From: Azadirachta indica
Lineage: Eukaryota; Streptophyta; Magnoliopsida; Sapindales; Meliaceae
Assembly (NCBI GenBank): GCA_022749755.1
Contig: CM040449.1
Span: 8,069,657-8,133,656, forward strand
Length of the DNA stretch: 64,000 nt
Direction of reading: 5' to 3'
Position 1 is the first letter of the stretch. The number at the start of each line of letters is the position of its first letter. Below, piece by piece: positions 38,061 to 50,472 of this stretch. Under the pieces are notes generated by a model. The model made no database searches. It saw nothing but the letters and a program-made list of their open reading frames with translations, and had not been told where the DNA came from. The position numbers were made by a program, and so were the translations under genes.

Positions 38061-38413
38061 GGTTACTTTCTAATTTGTTGATTGGTGTATATTTATGTAA
38101 TTTGAAACAAATTAGGGTACAGTGATTACCGTCTGCATGATTACAACTGTAGAACATTGTGAATTTGTGAATTCCGTTAAGTGCATCATCAATTGATTCT
38201 GTGCTATAAAACTTGCACATTTTATATTTATGTAATTTGAAACACACTAGGGTTGCTTTCTAATTAGTTAGATTGGCGTGTGTTTATGTAATTTGAAACA
38301 AACTAGGATTCAATAATTACTGCGTGCATGATTACAACTATAGAAAATTGTGAATTTGTGGATTCCATTAAGTGCTTCAGGAATTGATTCTGTGCTATAA
38401 AGCTTGTACAATA
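38061..38413 (+). repeat. Imperfect ~190-bp tandem duplication in the leader intron
   Basis: Copy 1 (38061-38250) and copy 2 (38251-38413) share GGTTRCTTTCTAATT, TTTATGTAATTTGAAACAAA, TGCATGATTACAACT and GAATTGATTCTGTGCTATAAA in order. The divergence is roughly one base in eight by eye. Confidence 0.8.
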
Positions 38414-38642
38414 TACCCTGCATGATGATTCTTCAGTATTATGGAATGATAATCTTATCTTAACAATAAATGAATTGAGAATATCGTATAGTTTTGAGAG
38501 TGAAGAAATATGTAAATTTTATGATATTGTTGATATTTATCAATTTAGTTTGCTTTGGCCAAAATTTGTTTCTAATTTCTTAAGTTTCCCCTTCTGATTG
38601 TGCTCTGTGACAGTCCTAGCGCATTACTTGGCTGTATTGAAC

Positions 38643-41600
38643 AATGGGTTCACATTGTCTTTACAAGATTAGTAAGACTGCAAAGAGAATCTCTTCATTA
38701 TATTCCACAGCTGCCAGTAATCAACATAGTGGTATTTTTAAACTCCAGAGCCTTTTATTTTAAAGAGAATATTCATGTACAACTTTGCAGCAACAGCAGC
38801 AGAGATTGGGGGCTAATGGGCTAACCGGTTTTAATTTTGACAGGAAATTTTTGGTGTAGATTTAAAGAAAGTATCTTTCAGTCAAACCGATACTTTGGTC
38901 ACAATGTTCAAAGTGATGCTCAATTGAACAGAGATTTTCTTGTACAGCTATGGATTAGTGATCAGAAAATGGAGAAGTCTAGAGAAAAAAAGAAGAAGAA
39001 GATTCGTCAAGAATAAGAATTCTGATGAATCAATGTTTGATTCCCAGCCATTTGGAAGGTGTTTTTTTCAGGTGCAGCTGTTACGGAAGAAAAACCTTTT
39101 GATAAGGCTAAACCAACTCTGCACCAACCACCAGTCAGCCAGGCTATCTCTGGTTTACTGAAACCCGCTTCTCTGGAGGAGGTAAATTTGTGTAGGTATT
39201 TTGCTATAAATATGTTATTTTGTGATTTTGTCCCTTGGTTGCTATGGGTGCTTTCGTCAGTATCAATGCTATATGGTTCCTTGAATGAGTATTTTTTGCC
39301 ATTGCAGCATTAAAATGGCTGAACATAGCCATTCGAGAGTTACTATATATTAACTTTTAACTTGAACTGTCTAAGTTGGTGCTTTTGTCCATGCTTAAAG
39401 GGATTGACCTTAAGTCCCTGGCAACTCTATTGGGTTGAGTAAGTTATAATGGTTACACCTATAACCATCCAATATGTATACTAAAATGGGGAATACACTT
39501 TATTCACTATCATGTTTGGAAAATTTGAATAATCTTCCTCTAAAACTGTCTTCTACAAGCTTAGCTATCTAAAATTTGGGGAATGGGTAGTGCATGAGTT
39601 CACCTTTTACAGAATTTATGTTTTTAGTATAGTCATGTTAGCTAATGTAGAAAGCAATTTCGTTGCTTCTTCAAACTAATGGGTATAGGTCAAATGGTCT
39701 TCTGTGTCAAATTAGCAAAAATGAGAAAAATTTTTGAAAAAAAAAAAAGAGAGAGGTTCCCTGTATGAGTGTCAGATTAGCTCCTTTTTTTCTTCCTTAA
39801 TGCTTGAATCACACCCATTTTGCATCTTTTGGACTGTCAATCATTGTCATGATGTTTATTCGTTCTAAAATATCTCTACCTAACGTATGCTTATAAAGGA
39901 TTTATTAACTCAAATTTAGAGAAGATATGTTAGGTTTGTTCAGTCTCATAGACTTGTTTAATGCATTTTAGCTCTGATTTGCTTTCATATATTCCTAAGA
40001 AGGTTGTTACCTGAGTTTGTGAGGTTTGACAACATAGTATACCTTACAAAGCTTTCTTGAGTTAATATTTTCAACAATACCTTCTGACTTCTTTTGTAAT
40101 CACATGGGTCTTTAACTTGCATACATCCTTTAACGAAATCCATATGGTTCTGTTTGTACCATCAATTATTCTGTTGCAAAAAAGAGGTTGTGGATGGGGT
40201 AAAAGTGGGGAGCATTATTATGGTAGTATGTGCTTCGCCATGCTCAAATTTTAGGGGTGATTCCATTTAGTGCTGTGTGGCACGCATATGTGTCCTGCAA
40301 TTTGAACCAAAGTTGTTCATTTCTTCCTACTAGAACAAATCTTTGCTTTCTCAGACTCAAGGTCCCTGATTTTCTAAATTTGTCTCCTGTTGCCTTTAAT
40401 GTTACTATAGTGGATTATCATATTGTTGATCTAAAAGTGATACATTAACTCTGATGCCAAATACAGTTGATTCTTGAGTTTGAACAATTTTGTTACAGTT
40501 TACTGCATTGGAGAAATGCCAGCATATAACTTATTATTCATTTAGAAACTTGATTACAAGTCAAGAATGTGTTAACTTCTTTAGTTATTATGTGCACATG
40601 CATGCAGGACTCGTGTCTTCATGATTTTGCTAAGCAAAGTTTTCTCATGAACGCTTACTGTTGATCATAAACAGGCAGTGTATCATGTGGTTTTTCCATT
40701 TTATTGTTTGGATATTTTCATTTCAACTTTTAGTATTTGAAGTTTAACATTTTCAAGTCTCAGTCAAAAGTAATCTTTTATTTACCATTTCTGGAATATT
40801 TTAGGCCCAGGTTGCACCACTTCTTGCGAGGTCCAATTTGCTTATCACCAGGGATATTGAATGGGCAAATCTTATGCTTGGTTTTGAGCAGGTAATTATT
40901 TTCCTCCTAGTTTTGTCCCCTCTCACATCTATCCTGAAGATGGAAAATGCCTTTAAATGACAAGCTGTTCTTTCATAACAAATTATTAGATTATACATAC
41001 TCTGAGAAGATTTGGGATGTGTCTGCATCGAATCAACTGGTTGAAAATTGATTTTAAATATCTATTAAATTGTGTTATGGAAGTCCTAAGTCAGGTTCTA
41101 AATTTACAATGGTGTTAAGCACAGATATACTTTATCATATGGCTGATAGGTGTGGTCAACTAGGAATAACTAGCCCTTGTTTCCTTTGCTAAAGTGAATT
41201 TAAGGCTATGGTTTGCCTATTCCTGATATTCTTGCATGTTGCTCATGTACTCTGCTGTCTGATTGTTGCCATTTGAACCAATGATCTTTGGTTTTAAGGT
41301 TTATCCATGGTTGAATCATGAGATGAGTGTATTCTCATTTTTAACTTTCATATTTTTCTCATTTTCTCATTTTTAACTTGCATATTTTCATTTTCAAGCA
41401 TTTTATGTTTTATTGCTGTAGCTTTTGTTTTTTGCTCCTATTACTAATTTTATCTGTTGACATTTTAGGAGAACCGTTATGCAGTTGTTGATGTCAGCTA
41501 TCCTCAATCTGTAAGTAGCAGGTCCATTTCTTCTTATCGTTGTGAGATTTTATGTATGGATTATAGTTGTAAACAACATTGCTCTTTATCATAATTTTGA

Positions 41601-44600
41601 ATTCTAATGGAAGTTCTTGGTGATGATTTTTTATTTTACACAGCCTGTTGGTTTCATTCGTGAGCAGAGTAACATCATTGCTAGACAGGTATATTCTTTC
41701 TCCTTATGTTCAACTGTTTTCTCCGGAGAGATGTGCAGTAGTTTATAATGTTGGGTATATCAATAAGAATTTGCTTGGTGACGAAGTAAAGACTCCTCAA
41801 CTAGTCACAGTTCCCAATCATGAAAAAATCTACTAAATCCTGGCCTCAATGAGATATCACCACCTGTACTGTTAATGTAGATGTTGCAAAGAATTTGTGT
41901 CTTCCTCAAATTGAATGCAGTAGGAAAAGTCATTTTGATGACACCTCTGGATAGCACCTGTCACGTGAAAGTAGAATTTGGTGCCATCACCATTTATATA
42001 GATCTTGTCCGTTTGTGCCTTCTTCCACAAACTCTATCTCCTCACTGCATGTTTTGAGAATCCTTTTCGTAGAGGGATTATGGGAACTTCCAAGCTTTTA
42101 TATTCCCAGATCTCTTACTCACAAAGGGGAGCAAACTGCACCCCACTCTGTAACATGACACTTATGTTCATAATCAATTCTGTCCCATGGAAAATTTCTT
42201 AACCAATTCTGTCCTGTGGGAAATTTCTCTGAAGCTTTTAAAGTGTCAAGCTACCAGTAAAAGGTTGTATGAAGTTTGCAGAAGTACATGGTACAATCTT
42301 AATGAGAGTGATTCTTTCTCCTTTTATCCAGTGCTTCTTCTCTGGCCCTGCAGTCTTGTCCTGGATCTCCTAACAATAGTTTCCATTGCTGAACCTTTTA
42401 GAAATGAAGCCTTGAAGAATCGTAGGCAATCCCAAGTAAGGTGTTGTCAGCCATAGCACATCTACCATGGGTTTTAATTCACAATAAAATACGGCAAAAG
42501 GAAAGGCTATTGGAACTATTTTACTCCTTTTGAAGTCTACCCTTAGTCCTGAAATTGCATCAAAAGCAACAAAGGACTATCTTTAGCAAAATGAGCTGCT
42601 CCACATTGCTCTTAAGAGAGAATATTATGTTCTTGTCTTTTCTGAATGGTTGGTGTGAAATGGATATCTTTTGGTTATTTCAATATTTTCCTCTGACAAA
42701 TTAGCAAACCTTGATCCGAGGTGCTAGTAGCTCATAAGTACCCCCATCAGCAAACATTAAATAGAAGAGAGAATTGATTACCTTGCTTATGTCTACATGA
42801 AGTAGCATGGATTCCTGAAAGACGGCCATCAAGAAGGATTGACAACTTGACATAAGAGAGTCATGCCTGAGTTTACATGCCTGGGTTCACATGCCTAAAT
42901 CTATCACCAAATCCCTTGCCCTCGAAATATGCAATAGATATCTCCCGATGAACAATATCATGTATTTCGGCACACAGATCATTAATTTCAGTCTAGCTAC
43001 ATGGTCGGTTGATTTGAATATTGATATTCATTACTTTTAGAGAATACTGACACTATGGCAAATTGTGGTGGATTTTTTATGGTTTTTTGAGGATTAGTAT
43101 AATGTGGATTAACTACCATATTTTCGTTGCCTCAGTTTAGTTTATCTTGAAGAAGGTCCCAACTTCCCATATCCTGATGCTTTCTTTACTGCCTCTTTTT
43201 TTTAATATCTTATTTTTTGTAGCTGCTTCGCCTAAGGCGCCCTTTTGTTGCTTACATAATGGATGCCATGGGTAATGAGCTTTTCAGGGTAAGGACTCTG
43301 TACAGATCTCTTTCTGCGTTACCATATCAATTTGCTAGGTGCTTTGTGTTAGGCATTATTGTTGTTTCCTTTGAAGTTTTTTCGATTTTTTTAAAACTCT
43401 TAACTCTATGCAGGTTCGTAGACCTTTTTGGTGGATAACTAGCTCAATTTATGCAGAAATTAATGGTAAGGTATGCTATTTACTTATGCTTTGTTGTTGT
43501 AATGCTTTAAAAATTTAGAAGCATGTGTACAATATTGGAGATTTTGATGATATCTAGTATCTCTTCCTCTCTAGGAAGTTGGCGTGGTTCATAGAAGATG
43601 GCATCTTTGGAGGAGGGTGTATGATCTATATTTGGGGTAACTTTAGCATGGCATTTTCTCACTTCATATATTTGTTAATTACAGCTACTCTATTTGAAGG
43701 TCTATAGTTCGAATTGAGATGTCTATAATGGATTTTAAGGAAAGAGATATTGAAATATAGATGCAACATAGACCTGTTGATGCAAATTTATACTTAGAAC
43801 TTCTTGATGGGCTGCTGACTTGAATCTGAGTACTCTTGACTGAACTTTGACATGCCTTTCTTATGTACTCTCACATGTGAATCGGAGTACTGTAGACTTG
43901 AATCAGTGTAGTGTTGGCTGAATTCAGTTTTTACTGCTTGGAAGAAAAGGTAAAGTGAAAGTTCTGTTATGACAACCTTACAGTAAATCTTCGGTTACAG
44001 TGAGCTTCAGGGTTTGATGGTGTGTGCAATTTTTGAACCCATAAAACTAAATAAATCCCTTTTAATTGATTTTTCTGTGCATATGCTTAATCTTGTGTTA
44101 TTCTACCCATAAATGGAAAGGTCAGGCTCTCCTTGTTTGTGCGATCATACACATGCAAGCACGCTTGTGCTGTCTGCTTGCATTTTTTCCTTACGTTTAT
44201 TTAATAACAGAAAGATGGTGGCAATATCCTTGTTTTAGACTTGCTACAACACCAACAGATTTTCAGATGTCAATAATACTTTTTTCTTAAAAGAGAGAGA
44301 AGGATAGATGTATTCCATTTATTATGCTTCTTTACCATAAGAGACATCAATACCAGGAAACATGTTTTCTATTAGTGGTTGTGTTACTCAATTATTTGAA
44401 GGTCTGCACATGCCAAGTGTTTGATTCCTTATTTTATTTTGCGTCATCTTCATCATTAAGTTTTCAATCATGTTATTTTCAGGAATAAGCAGTTTGCTAC
44501 TGTTGAAAATCCTGGCTTTTGGAATTGGACATTTACACTGAAGGACATAAATGGAGAAGTGTTGGCTCAGATAGATCGTGATTGGAGAGGTTTCGGGTTT

Positions 44601-46270
44601 GAGGTTGTCTCTTTTTTTTTTTTTTTAAGATATTACACTGTAAACTATCATTCTGGTTGTGTGCATTATTTGTTCTACTTCAACTATGATAATGGTTGTT
44701 TGGTATTTTATTTACTTGCTTTCATCGTGGTCTAGCTTAATGCATGATTTCACAACGCAGATTAATGTTGTTAACTAGACCTTTTACCCTGATTATTATA
44801 TAATTTTTGGCAGGGGTGTCTTTGCCATCCACTCCCAGATGACACAATTTTTTAAAATATTTTTGGCATTCACTCATGTTGTTGCTATTATCACTGTTGT
44901 TGTTGTCATTGCATGTCTTTAAGCAGAGTCTTCCCCTATAGAACTTATCAAACTATTCTGTTGCAATGTGAGATATGCACAGCAATGTCAAAGCCTATCT
45001 ATGTATCTGGCCAAATAAAAAAAAAAGAAGGTGAGAAGCCAAAAAAAAGATACAATAATTTCTTTTAGTAAAACTATACAGTATACATTAGAAGATCTTA
45101 GGTTTATATGATTTTTGTTATATGCTGGAAAAATAATTTTTGTGTGCTCATTTTAGCAAACTGGTGCTACACCATCATTTGATTCTACAAGTCATGCTCT
45201 CTTCGACTGGGTTATCATCTATAGCCAAAGATCGGTTTTATATTTTATTTAGCAAAACTAATAGAGTTTGTTATGCATTATAAAGAGTAAGGTTTTTTAA
45301 TATGGCTTAAAAACAGTACAATTTGTGCTAACTGCATGAAGTATGTAACTTTTTTGCAATGCATATCAGATTTTTACCGATGCTGGTCAATATGTGATCC
45401 GATTTGGGAGTGCTGATCCTAGTTCCAAGACTGGCCCTGCTAGTATGGTAAAGCACTACACTGGAAGCTGAATTCTCTTATATGCTATTCCTTCTATTAA
45501 TATTCAATTTTTTATCCTGGGTCAGATTCAAGAGTTGGAAGTCACTCGTCCATTAACCCTGTCAGAGAGAGCTGTAACCGTAGCTTTAGCTATATCTCTG
45601 GATAATGATTATTTCTCAAGGCATGGGGGCTGGTAAGCATGGTGTTGAGTTTTATGATGACTTTGTGTTTTGAGTAGCATATTCATTCGATGATGGCAAA
45701 TAACTGCTTACATAAATAAAATTTCGAATCTCTGTATTGTCTTGGCACTTGAGATGCTTCTACCCATGTTCCTGTCGTGTTTGTGTTAGTTTATCTCCTA
45801 TTATTTGAGGATCCCAATATAGATACTTCAAAAATCTGGATACACTTGATTTATGTGTTTGAGAATGACTCTATCTGTTTTCCTTTTTTCTGGTAAGGAG
45901 AGATTGATCATATCTGACTTCTATAAATCTGTGATTGTTAGTGCACATGTAGAACATAGGTTGTATGAAATTGTAATTAGATGTCAATTTCGTGGTAACA
46001 CTCTAACCCGTAGTTGACTCATCTTTTCTCGGGCAAGTGGTGCATTCTTAAGTTTTTCACCGTTGATGAGTGGATACATGAATCATAACTTCAAGATTTT
46101 TTGTAATTTTCTACATCTTTCATCTTTAACTGTTATTCTTTTCTTCATGTTTTGACTTGAATTGCTGATCCTAATGTCTAGCTGCACTGAGAGTTGGATA
46201 ATTTCTGACCAGTTATTTTGTGTCTACCTTGTTTGTTAGGGGAATTCCATTTGTTGCCGTTGGTGAATAG
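38643..46270 (+). CDS. Phospholipid-scramblase-like protein (AIM25-type); first coding exon broken
   Basis: The C-terminal scramblase domain is intact over ten exons: 40805-40891, 41469-41510, 41644-41688, 43223-43288, 43414-43470, 43575-43636, 44483-44603, 45370-45447, 45526-45632 and 46240-46270 (TAG). All have GT..AG borders and matching phases. Marks: LLITRDIEWANLMLGFEQ, GFIREQSNIIARQ, RRPFWWITSSIYAEING, ENPGFWNWTFTLKD, DRDWRGFGFE, SRHGGWGIPFVAVGE. The candidate start is ATG 38643 (Lys/Ser-rich, possibly a mitochondrial presequence). That exon (38614-39181) has an in-frame TAA after LQSLLF, a frame change before GNFWCRFKES, one extra base in the AGAGAAAAAAAG run near 38983, and another shift in the TGTTTTTTTCAGG stretch near 39061-39072. 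As given, no full protein can be made. Relatives in plants and yeast are mitochondrial membrane proteins of the scramblase fold. Confidence 0.78.
41700..43000 (-). mobile_element. Degenerate LINE (non-LTR retrotransposon) fragment in scramblase intron
   Basis: Read on the minus strand, the intron between 41689 and 43222 gives, in order and with frameshifts, peptides typical of the C-terminal half of plant LINE ORF2: an RGLRQGDPLSPFLF-like area near 42780, ISGLRVDFKRSK near 42545, TPYLGLP near 42440, KERITLIK near 42305, WGAVCSPL near 42140, and downstream tryptophan/histidine-rich text to about 41800. Many stops show that it is dead. The ends are estimated. It is inserted antisense to the host gene, between exons that remain intact. 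Confidence 0.6.
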
Positions 46271-47866
46271 GTCTCAGTCAGCTCTACTGACGATCCATCT
46301 TGTTTTTGTCTGCACTGGGTGAAAAAGATCGTAAGAACTTTTGTGAAAGTTAGATTTCTAGTGTTGCACTACTCTCGACATCAATCTCTTGGTTAATTCT
46401 CGAATAAAAGCATATTTATACATAGGCCAAAACTTTTGATACTGCATACAAAGCATATTCTGGCATGCAGAAAGTTATATTTGGTCGTAAACATTGTACA
46501 ACAAGGAAACAATGAAAGTAATTAATATGGAATACAGGTATGCTTTTCATTCTTACGCGAATGGTTGATAATTAGTGGTGAAGAAAAAGTTTGTGTTTAA
46601 CAAACACTCCTATGTTTTTCTTTTGCAAATTGTAAAAACAAAACAAAATCGGTAGGGAGTTGGTCAATGATGTTTTCCAATATCAATAGGTTGATTGTTT
46701 TGCTTTGTCTCATATTTTAGAAATAAGTGATTCTATTGATAGAATTTAGATTGGAATTAACAAATACCCAATTTAAAAATAGAAAGATTCAAAACAATGA
46801 AGATTTTTTTGAGATTTATATCAGCAATTTGGTTAATCATGAATGATTACTTGATTATATATTCAAAATTAAGTAAAAGAATGTCTTTTACAGGCGGTAG
46901 GATAAGAGATTTAGTGATTAATGGACACATGATTTGGGGTTTTTAACCTTTACCTTTGTTTTCCCTTTGTATATTGATAAAAAAATACATTGTTAAGTAT
47001 CGGTATGTGTGTTGTGATTTTTGAGTTATAATTATTGTAAAATTATATGTCAAGTTAATAAAATAAGTGGTCTCTACCAAGAAAAATTGGTGTTTACATA
47101 AAATAATTTTGTATAATATTAACATACAATGTCTGTAATACAATGATGTTTTTATGAATTAGCAAATTAAGATCTGTTAAAAGTTCTAATGTTGTCTACC
47201 TAAACAAAATGATCTTTGCTTTTACAAACATCGCAAGAAACAAAATAAATGAGTATGAAAATATGCTCGTCAGCCCTGGTGCAATTAGTTATGCAATGGG
47301 ACTTGCAAAGCATTAACATCTGATTGTTGCAATTCCATACATCTCATAAAACACATTAACTTTCTTTGCGTAGTGGCATAGTATAGTAATCTCTCATCAT
47401 TTAAGGGCAAGTTTGGCATGGTTTAACTTTGTATTTGCCCTTACTTATTGTTTCAGTCCTCATATGTACAATGGGCAGCATGAAAGTTGAGCAGGAATTG
47501 ATGATTTCTAATCAGGTTGTTTGGAAATTGACTTTGAAGAAGAGAAAAGTTGGTTTGCTCATTAGTAAGCTTACAATTCTCTGGAAGTGTGTTGTCATTG
47601 ACAGTTGTTTAATTTGACAATCCACCAGAATTTTGGCATTCCAAGTTCTAGAGCAGTTCAAGAATTTGCCCATCAAAAGAAAATGTGGGGCTTGAGATGG
47701 TAAAGAGTATTTGCATGAATTAAACCCCCTCTTAATTGCGAAGAGAACTGAATATTTATTATAAAACTACTACAGGGTAAAATATTGGATATCTAATATT
47801 AATATTACTTTCTTTTCAATGTTATTTTAAATAAATACACTGCAATTTGAAATGAAGTTTTAATAC
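46271..47866. other. Intergenic region downstream of the scramblase gene
   Basis: No gene seen. The first ~250 bp are probably 3' UTR. The 47400-47700 segment is less AT-rich than its surroundings and has a 62-aa frame with no recognisable motif. Confidence 0.45.
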
Positions 47867-47873
47867 GAAATGG

Positions 47874-50465
47874 GGGGAAAATTCTATGATACTGGGATAG
47901 AGAATTCCAGTATCAATAACTAATTTATATTTACCTTTAAATTTGAAATTAAAATTCGGGCCATTTATTTTATATGTAATGTTAATTAACCTGCTCAACA
48001 GCTAACATGTTAGATTAACTTACTATTTATATTAAAAGTTACTTTCCTTGCATTTTATTTTTTTTAATATATTAAAGTTACTTTGATATAATTTTTTTAA
48101 ATATATTTGAAATACAAATTCATATATTATAATAAAAAATTTAATGATAAAAAATGTGTTATGCATGTTATTAATAATCATTTAAAGAACATTAATTTAG
48201 ATATTATCAAAATGCACATTTTTTCTTTAATTTTTCAAAAATTTATTAATAACAAAATAAATTATTAAAGCTTAAAAATTAATATTAGAAAGTATAACAC
48301 ATCTCGTCTATTATTTATGTTGCTTCTATTTATAAGAATTAATGAAAATTTTATATTATTTTAAAGATGTAAAAGTTATTGTCATAGTTGAGAATAAATA
48401 ATATAGTAAAATAAACCCATAACTAATATCACATTAATAGATAGAGAAATGAGAATATTTTAAAACTGATAATTTATTAGTTAAAAAAGCATACGTGTAT
48501 TTGTATAAATATGTATAAGAAATTTTAAAAAAGATTATTAAGAATTGTAAAATATAAATTAGTCTAATTTTATAAAATCGATGTTATTTGTAATGTCTAC
48601 AAAATTTAAGAAATGTTAATCACATGTAATGCAAATTTAATTTGGCACAACAAGGATGATATTAGTAAATTACTTATATATGCCATTTGTAAAGCGATAC
48701 TTTATCTAATCTAATGTAACTAAGAAAAAAAAGAAAAGAATGAGAAAAATTTTATTAGGACACATGTAAAAAAAAAATGATTAAATAAATGAAATCAATT
48801 CAAAACATCAATAATCAATTTTTGTCTCTGCGGTAAAAAATACCCATATGTTTAGAAAAAAAAATATATGCATGTGTCACATACAACTTATTTATATAAT
48901 AATGATGATAATAGATTATGTAAAATTTTTAATCTTTTCTATAATTTTACAAGTATTTTGTCTTTTCTACAAAATTTTCATTATAATTGAATTTTCTATA
49001 TCAGCATTAGAAGTGGAATGTTGATTTATAATCTTTGTATTACATTTATGTTCATTTTGTTTCATATACAACTATAATAATATTATTTATTAATTGGTAT
49101 TCGTTTTCATTTATTTTATCATAATTACATTTTTTTCTGCTGTTTTTATCAAATTGATGTTTATTTTTACTCTTTTATGTTGGCTCATTATTTATTATTT
49201 ATTATTTTTAACTTTTACTAGTATTTTGTTTTACATAAATGTTTTACATTATAATTTTACCTTTTATGTGTATTTATAAAGTTTAAGTTGTAATTACATT
49301 TCTGTTATTTTGTTTACAGTTATACTATTATCATTTGACAATTTGTTGTAATTTACATTTATCTTAATACATTTACAATTTTTATATTAAATTTTTGAAA
49401 TTGATGTTCATTTTTACTCTTTTATATTGGCTTTATTTTATTTCTAATTTATACAAGTATTTTATTTTACATATATATTAGAAGTTTAATTTAATATTTT
49501 TATGTGAATATTACAATTTCTGCTTGTATTTATAACTTTACATTACAATTATATTTCTTTTATTTTATTTACAACTATACTATTGTCATTTGACAAATTT
49601 ATGTTTATTTACATTTATTTTAGTGAATTTATATTTTCTATGTTAAATTGAAGCAATTAATGTTCATTCTTACTCTTTCATGTTGTCTTATATTTTATTT
49701 TTAACTTTTACAAGTATTTTATTTTACATATAAATTACACGTTATAATTTCATATTTTATACAAAAATTACAAATTTCATGTAAATTTATAAGTTTTACA
49801 TTATAATTTTAATTCTTTTGGTTTGTTTATAACTATGTTGTTGTCATTCGATAATTTGATGTTAATTTATATTTATCTCAGTGCATGTATATTTTTTATA
49901 TTGAATTTATGAAATTGATGTTCATTTTTACTCTTTTATATAGGCTTATTATTTTTTACTTTTTATTTTAAACTTTTACAAATATTATATTTTACATACA
50001 TGTTATACATTATAATTTCATATTTTATGTGAAGATTAAAAATTTTATTTGTATTTATAACTTTTATGTTATAATTACAATTCTTTTAATTTATTTATAA
50101 CTGTGATCATGTCATTGAATAATTTGATATAATTTATATTTATTTCAATGCATTTACATTTTTTATATTGAATTTATGAAATCAATATTCCTTTTTTACT
50201 CTTTTATGTAGGCTCATATTTTTTTATTTTTAACTTTTATAAGTAAAAGTCAAAAGAAAATCGTTAGAAATTTTTTGAGTTTGATAGAAAGTCAAAATAA
50301 AACTGTTGAAACCTGAACAAGTAGTAAAATTAAAAAAATTATTTTAAAAAATAAATTAATAATTTAAAATTAAAAAAATATGAGACCATTGATTTCATCT
50401 AATGGTCTACAATTTGCCCATTATCGATATTGGGAATTTTTTCCCAACATTGTAGAAGGACCCAT
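47874..50465 (+). mobile_element. 2.6 kb TIR element, copy 2
   Basis: This is the same family as 5558-7846, in opposite orientation. The left end TTCTATGATACTGGGATAG and the reverse complement of the right end (TTCTACAATGTTGGGAAAA) form an imperfect ~40-bp inverted repeat that continues into ATTCCMRTATCRATA. GAAATGG flanks both sides (47867-47873 and 50466-50472), a likely target duplication of at least 7 bp. The element contains about five ~250-bp tandem units against about three in copy 1, which accounts for its extra length. No transposase is visible, so it is non-autonomous. It may be Mutator-like, on the strength of the 9-bp duplication beside copy 1. Confidence 0.68.
49100..50230 (+). 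repeat. Internal ~250-bp tandem array of TIR element copy 2
   Basis: The phrase TTCATTTTTACTCTTTTATRT recurs at about 49160, 49405, 49662, 49919 and 50190. Each time it is followed by a TTTTACAAGTATTTTATTTTACAT-like and a TTATAATTTCATATTTTAT-like block. The spacing is roughly 245-270 bp. Short open frames here only reflect the T-rich composition. Confidence 0.7.
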
Positions 50466-50472
50466 GAAATGG

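Larger units (their letters stand above)
36340..38613. other. bHLH 3' flank and scramblase leader region
   Basis: The first few hundred bases are probably the 3' UTR of the bHLH gene. Around 37800-37918 is a pyrimidine-rich, likely 5' UTR exon of the scramblase-like gene, ending at GCG|GTAAGT-type donor 37919; the matching acceptor is GTGACAG at 38613. Between them lie AT-rich DNA, a TA run near 37178-37192 and the 190-bp duplication listed separately. Confidence 0.45.

Noticed and set aside
38600..38824. 74-aa frame overlapping the first scramblase exon
   Set aside because: It is a different frame from the one with family similarity, and its start lies in the upstream intron.
41648..42456. 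Several short plus-strand frames in the scramblase intron
   Set aside because: They are the antisense of the LINE fragment and carry no plant gene motif.
46943..47143. 66-aa minus-strand frame
   Set aside because: AT-rich, no motif, no conserved organisation.
49094..49279. 61-aa open frame rich in Phe and Ile
   Set aside because: This is the same repeat unit in element copy 2, in opposite orientation; no coding evidence.
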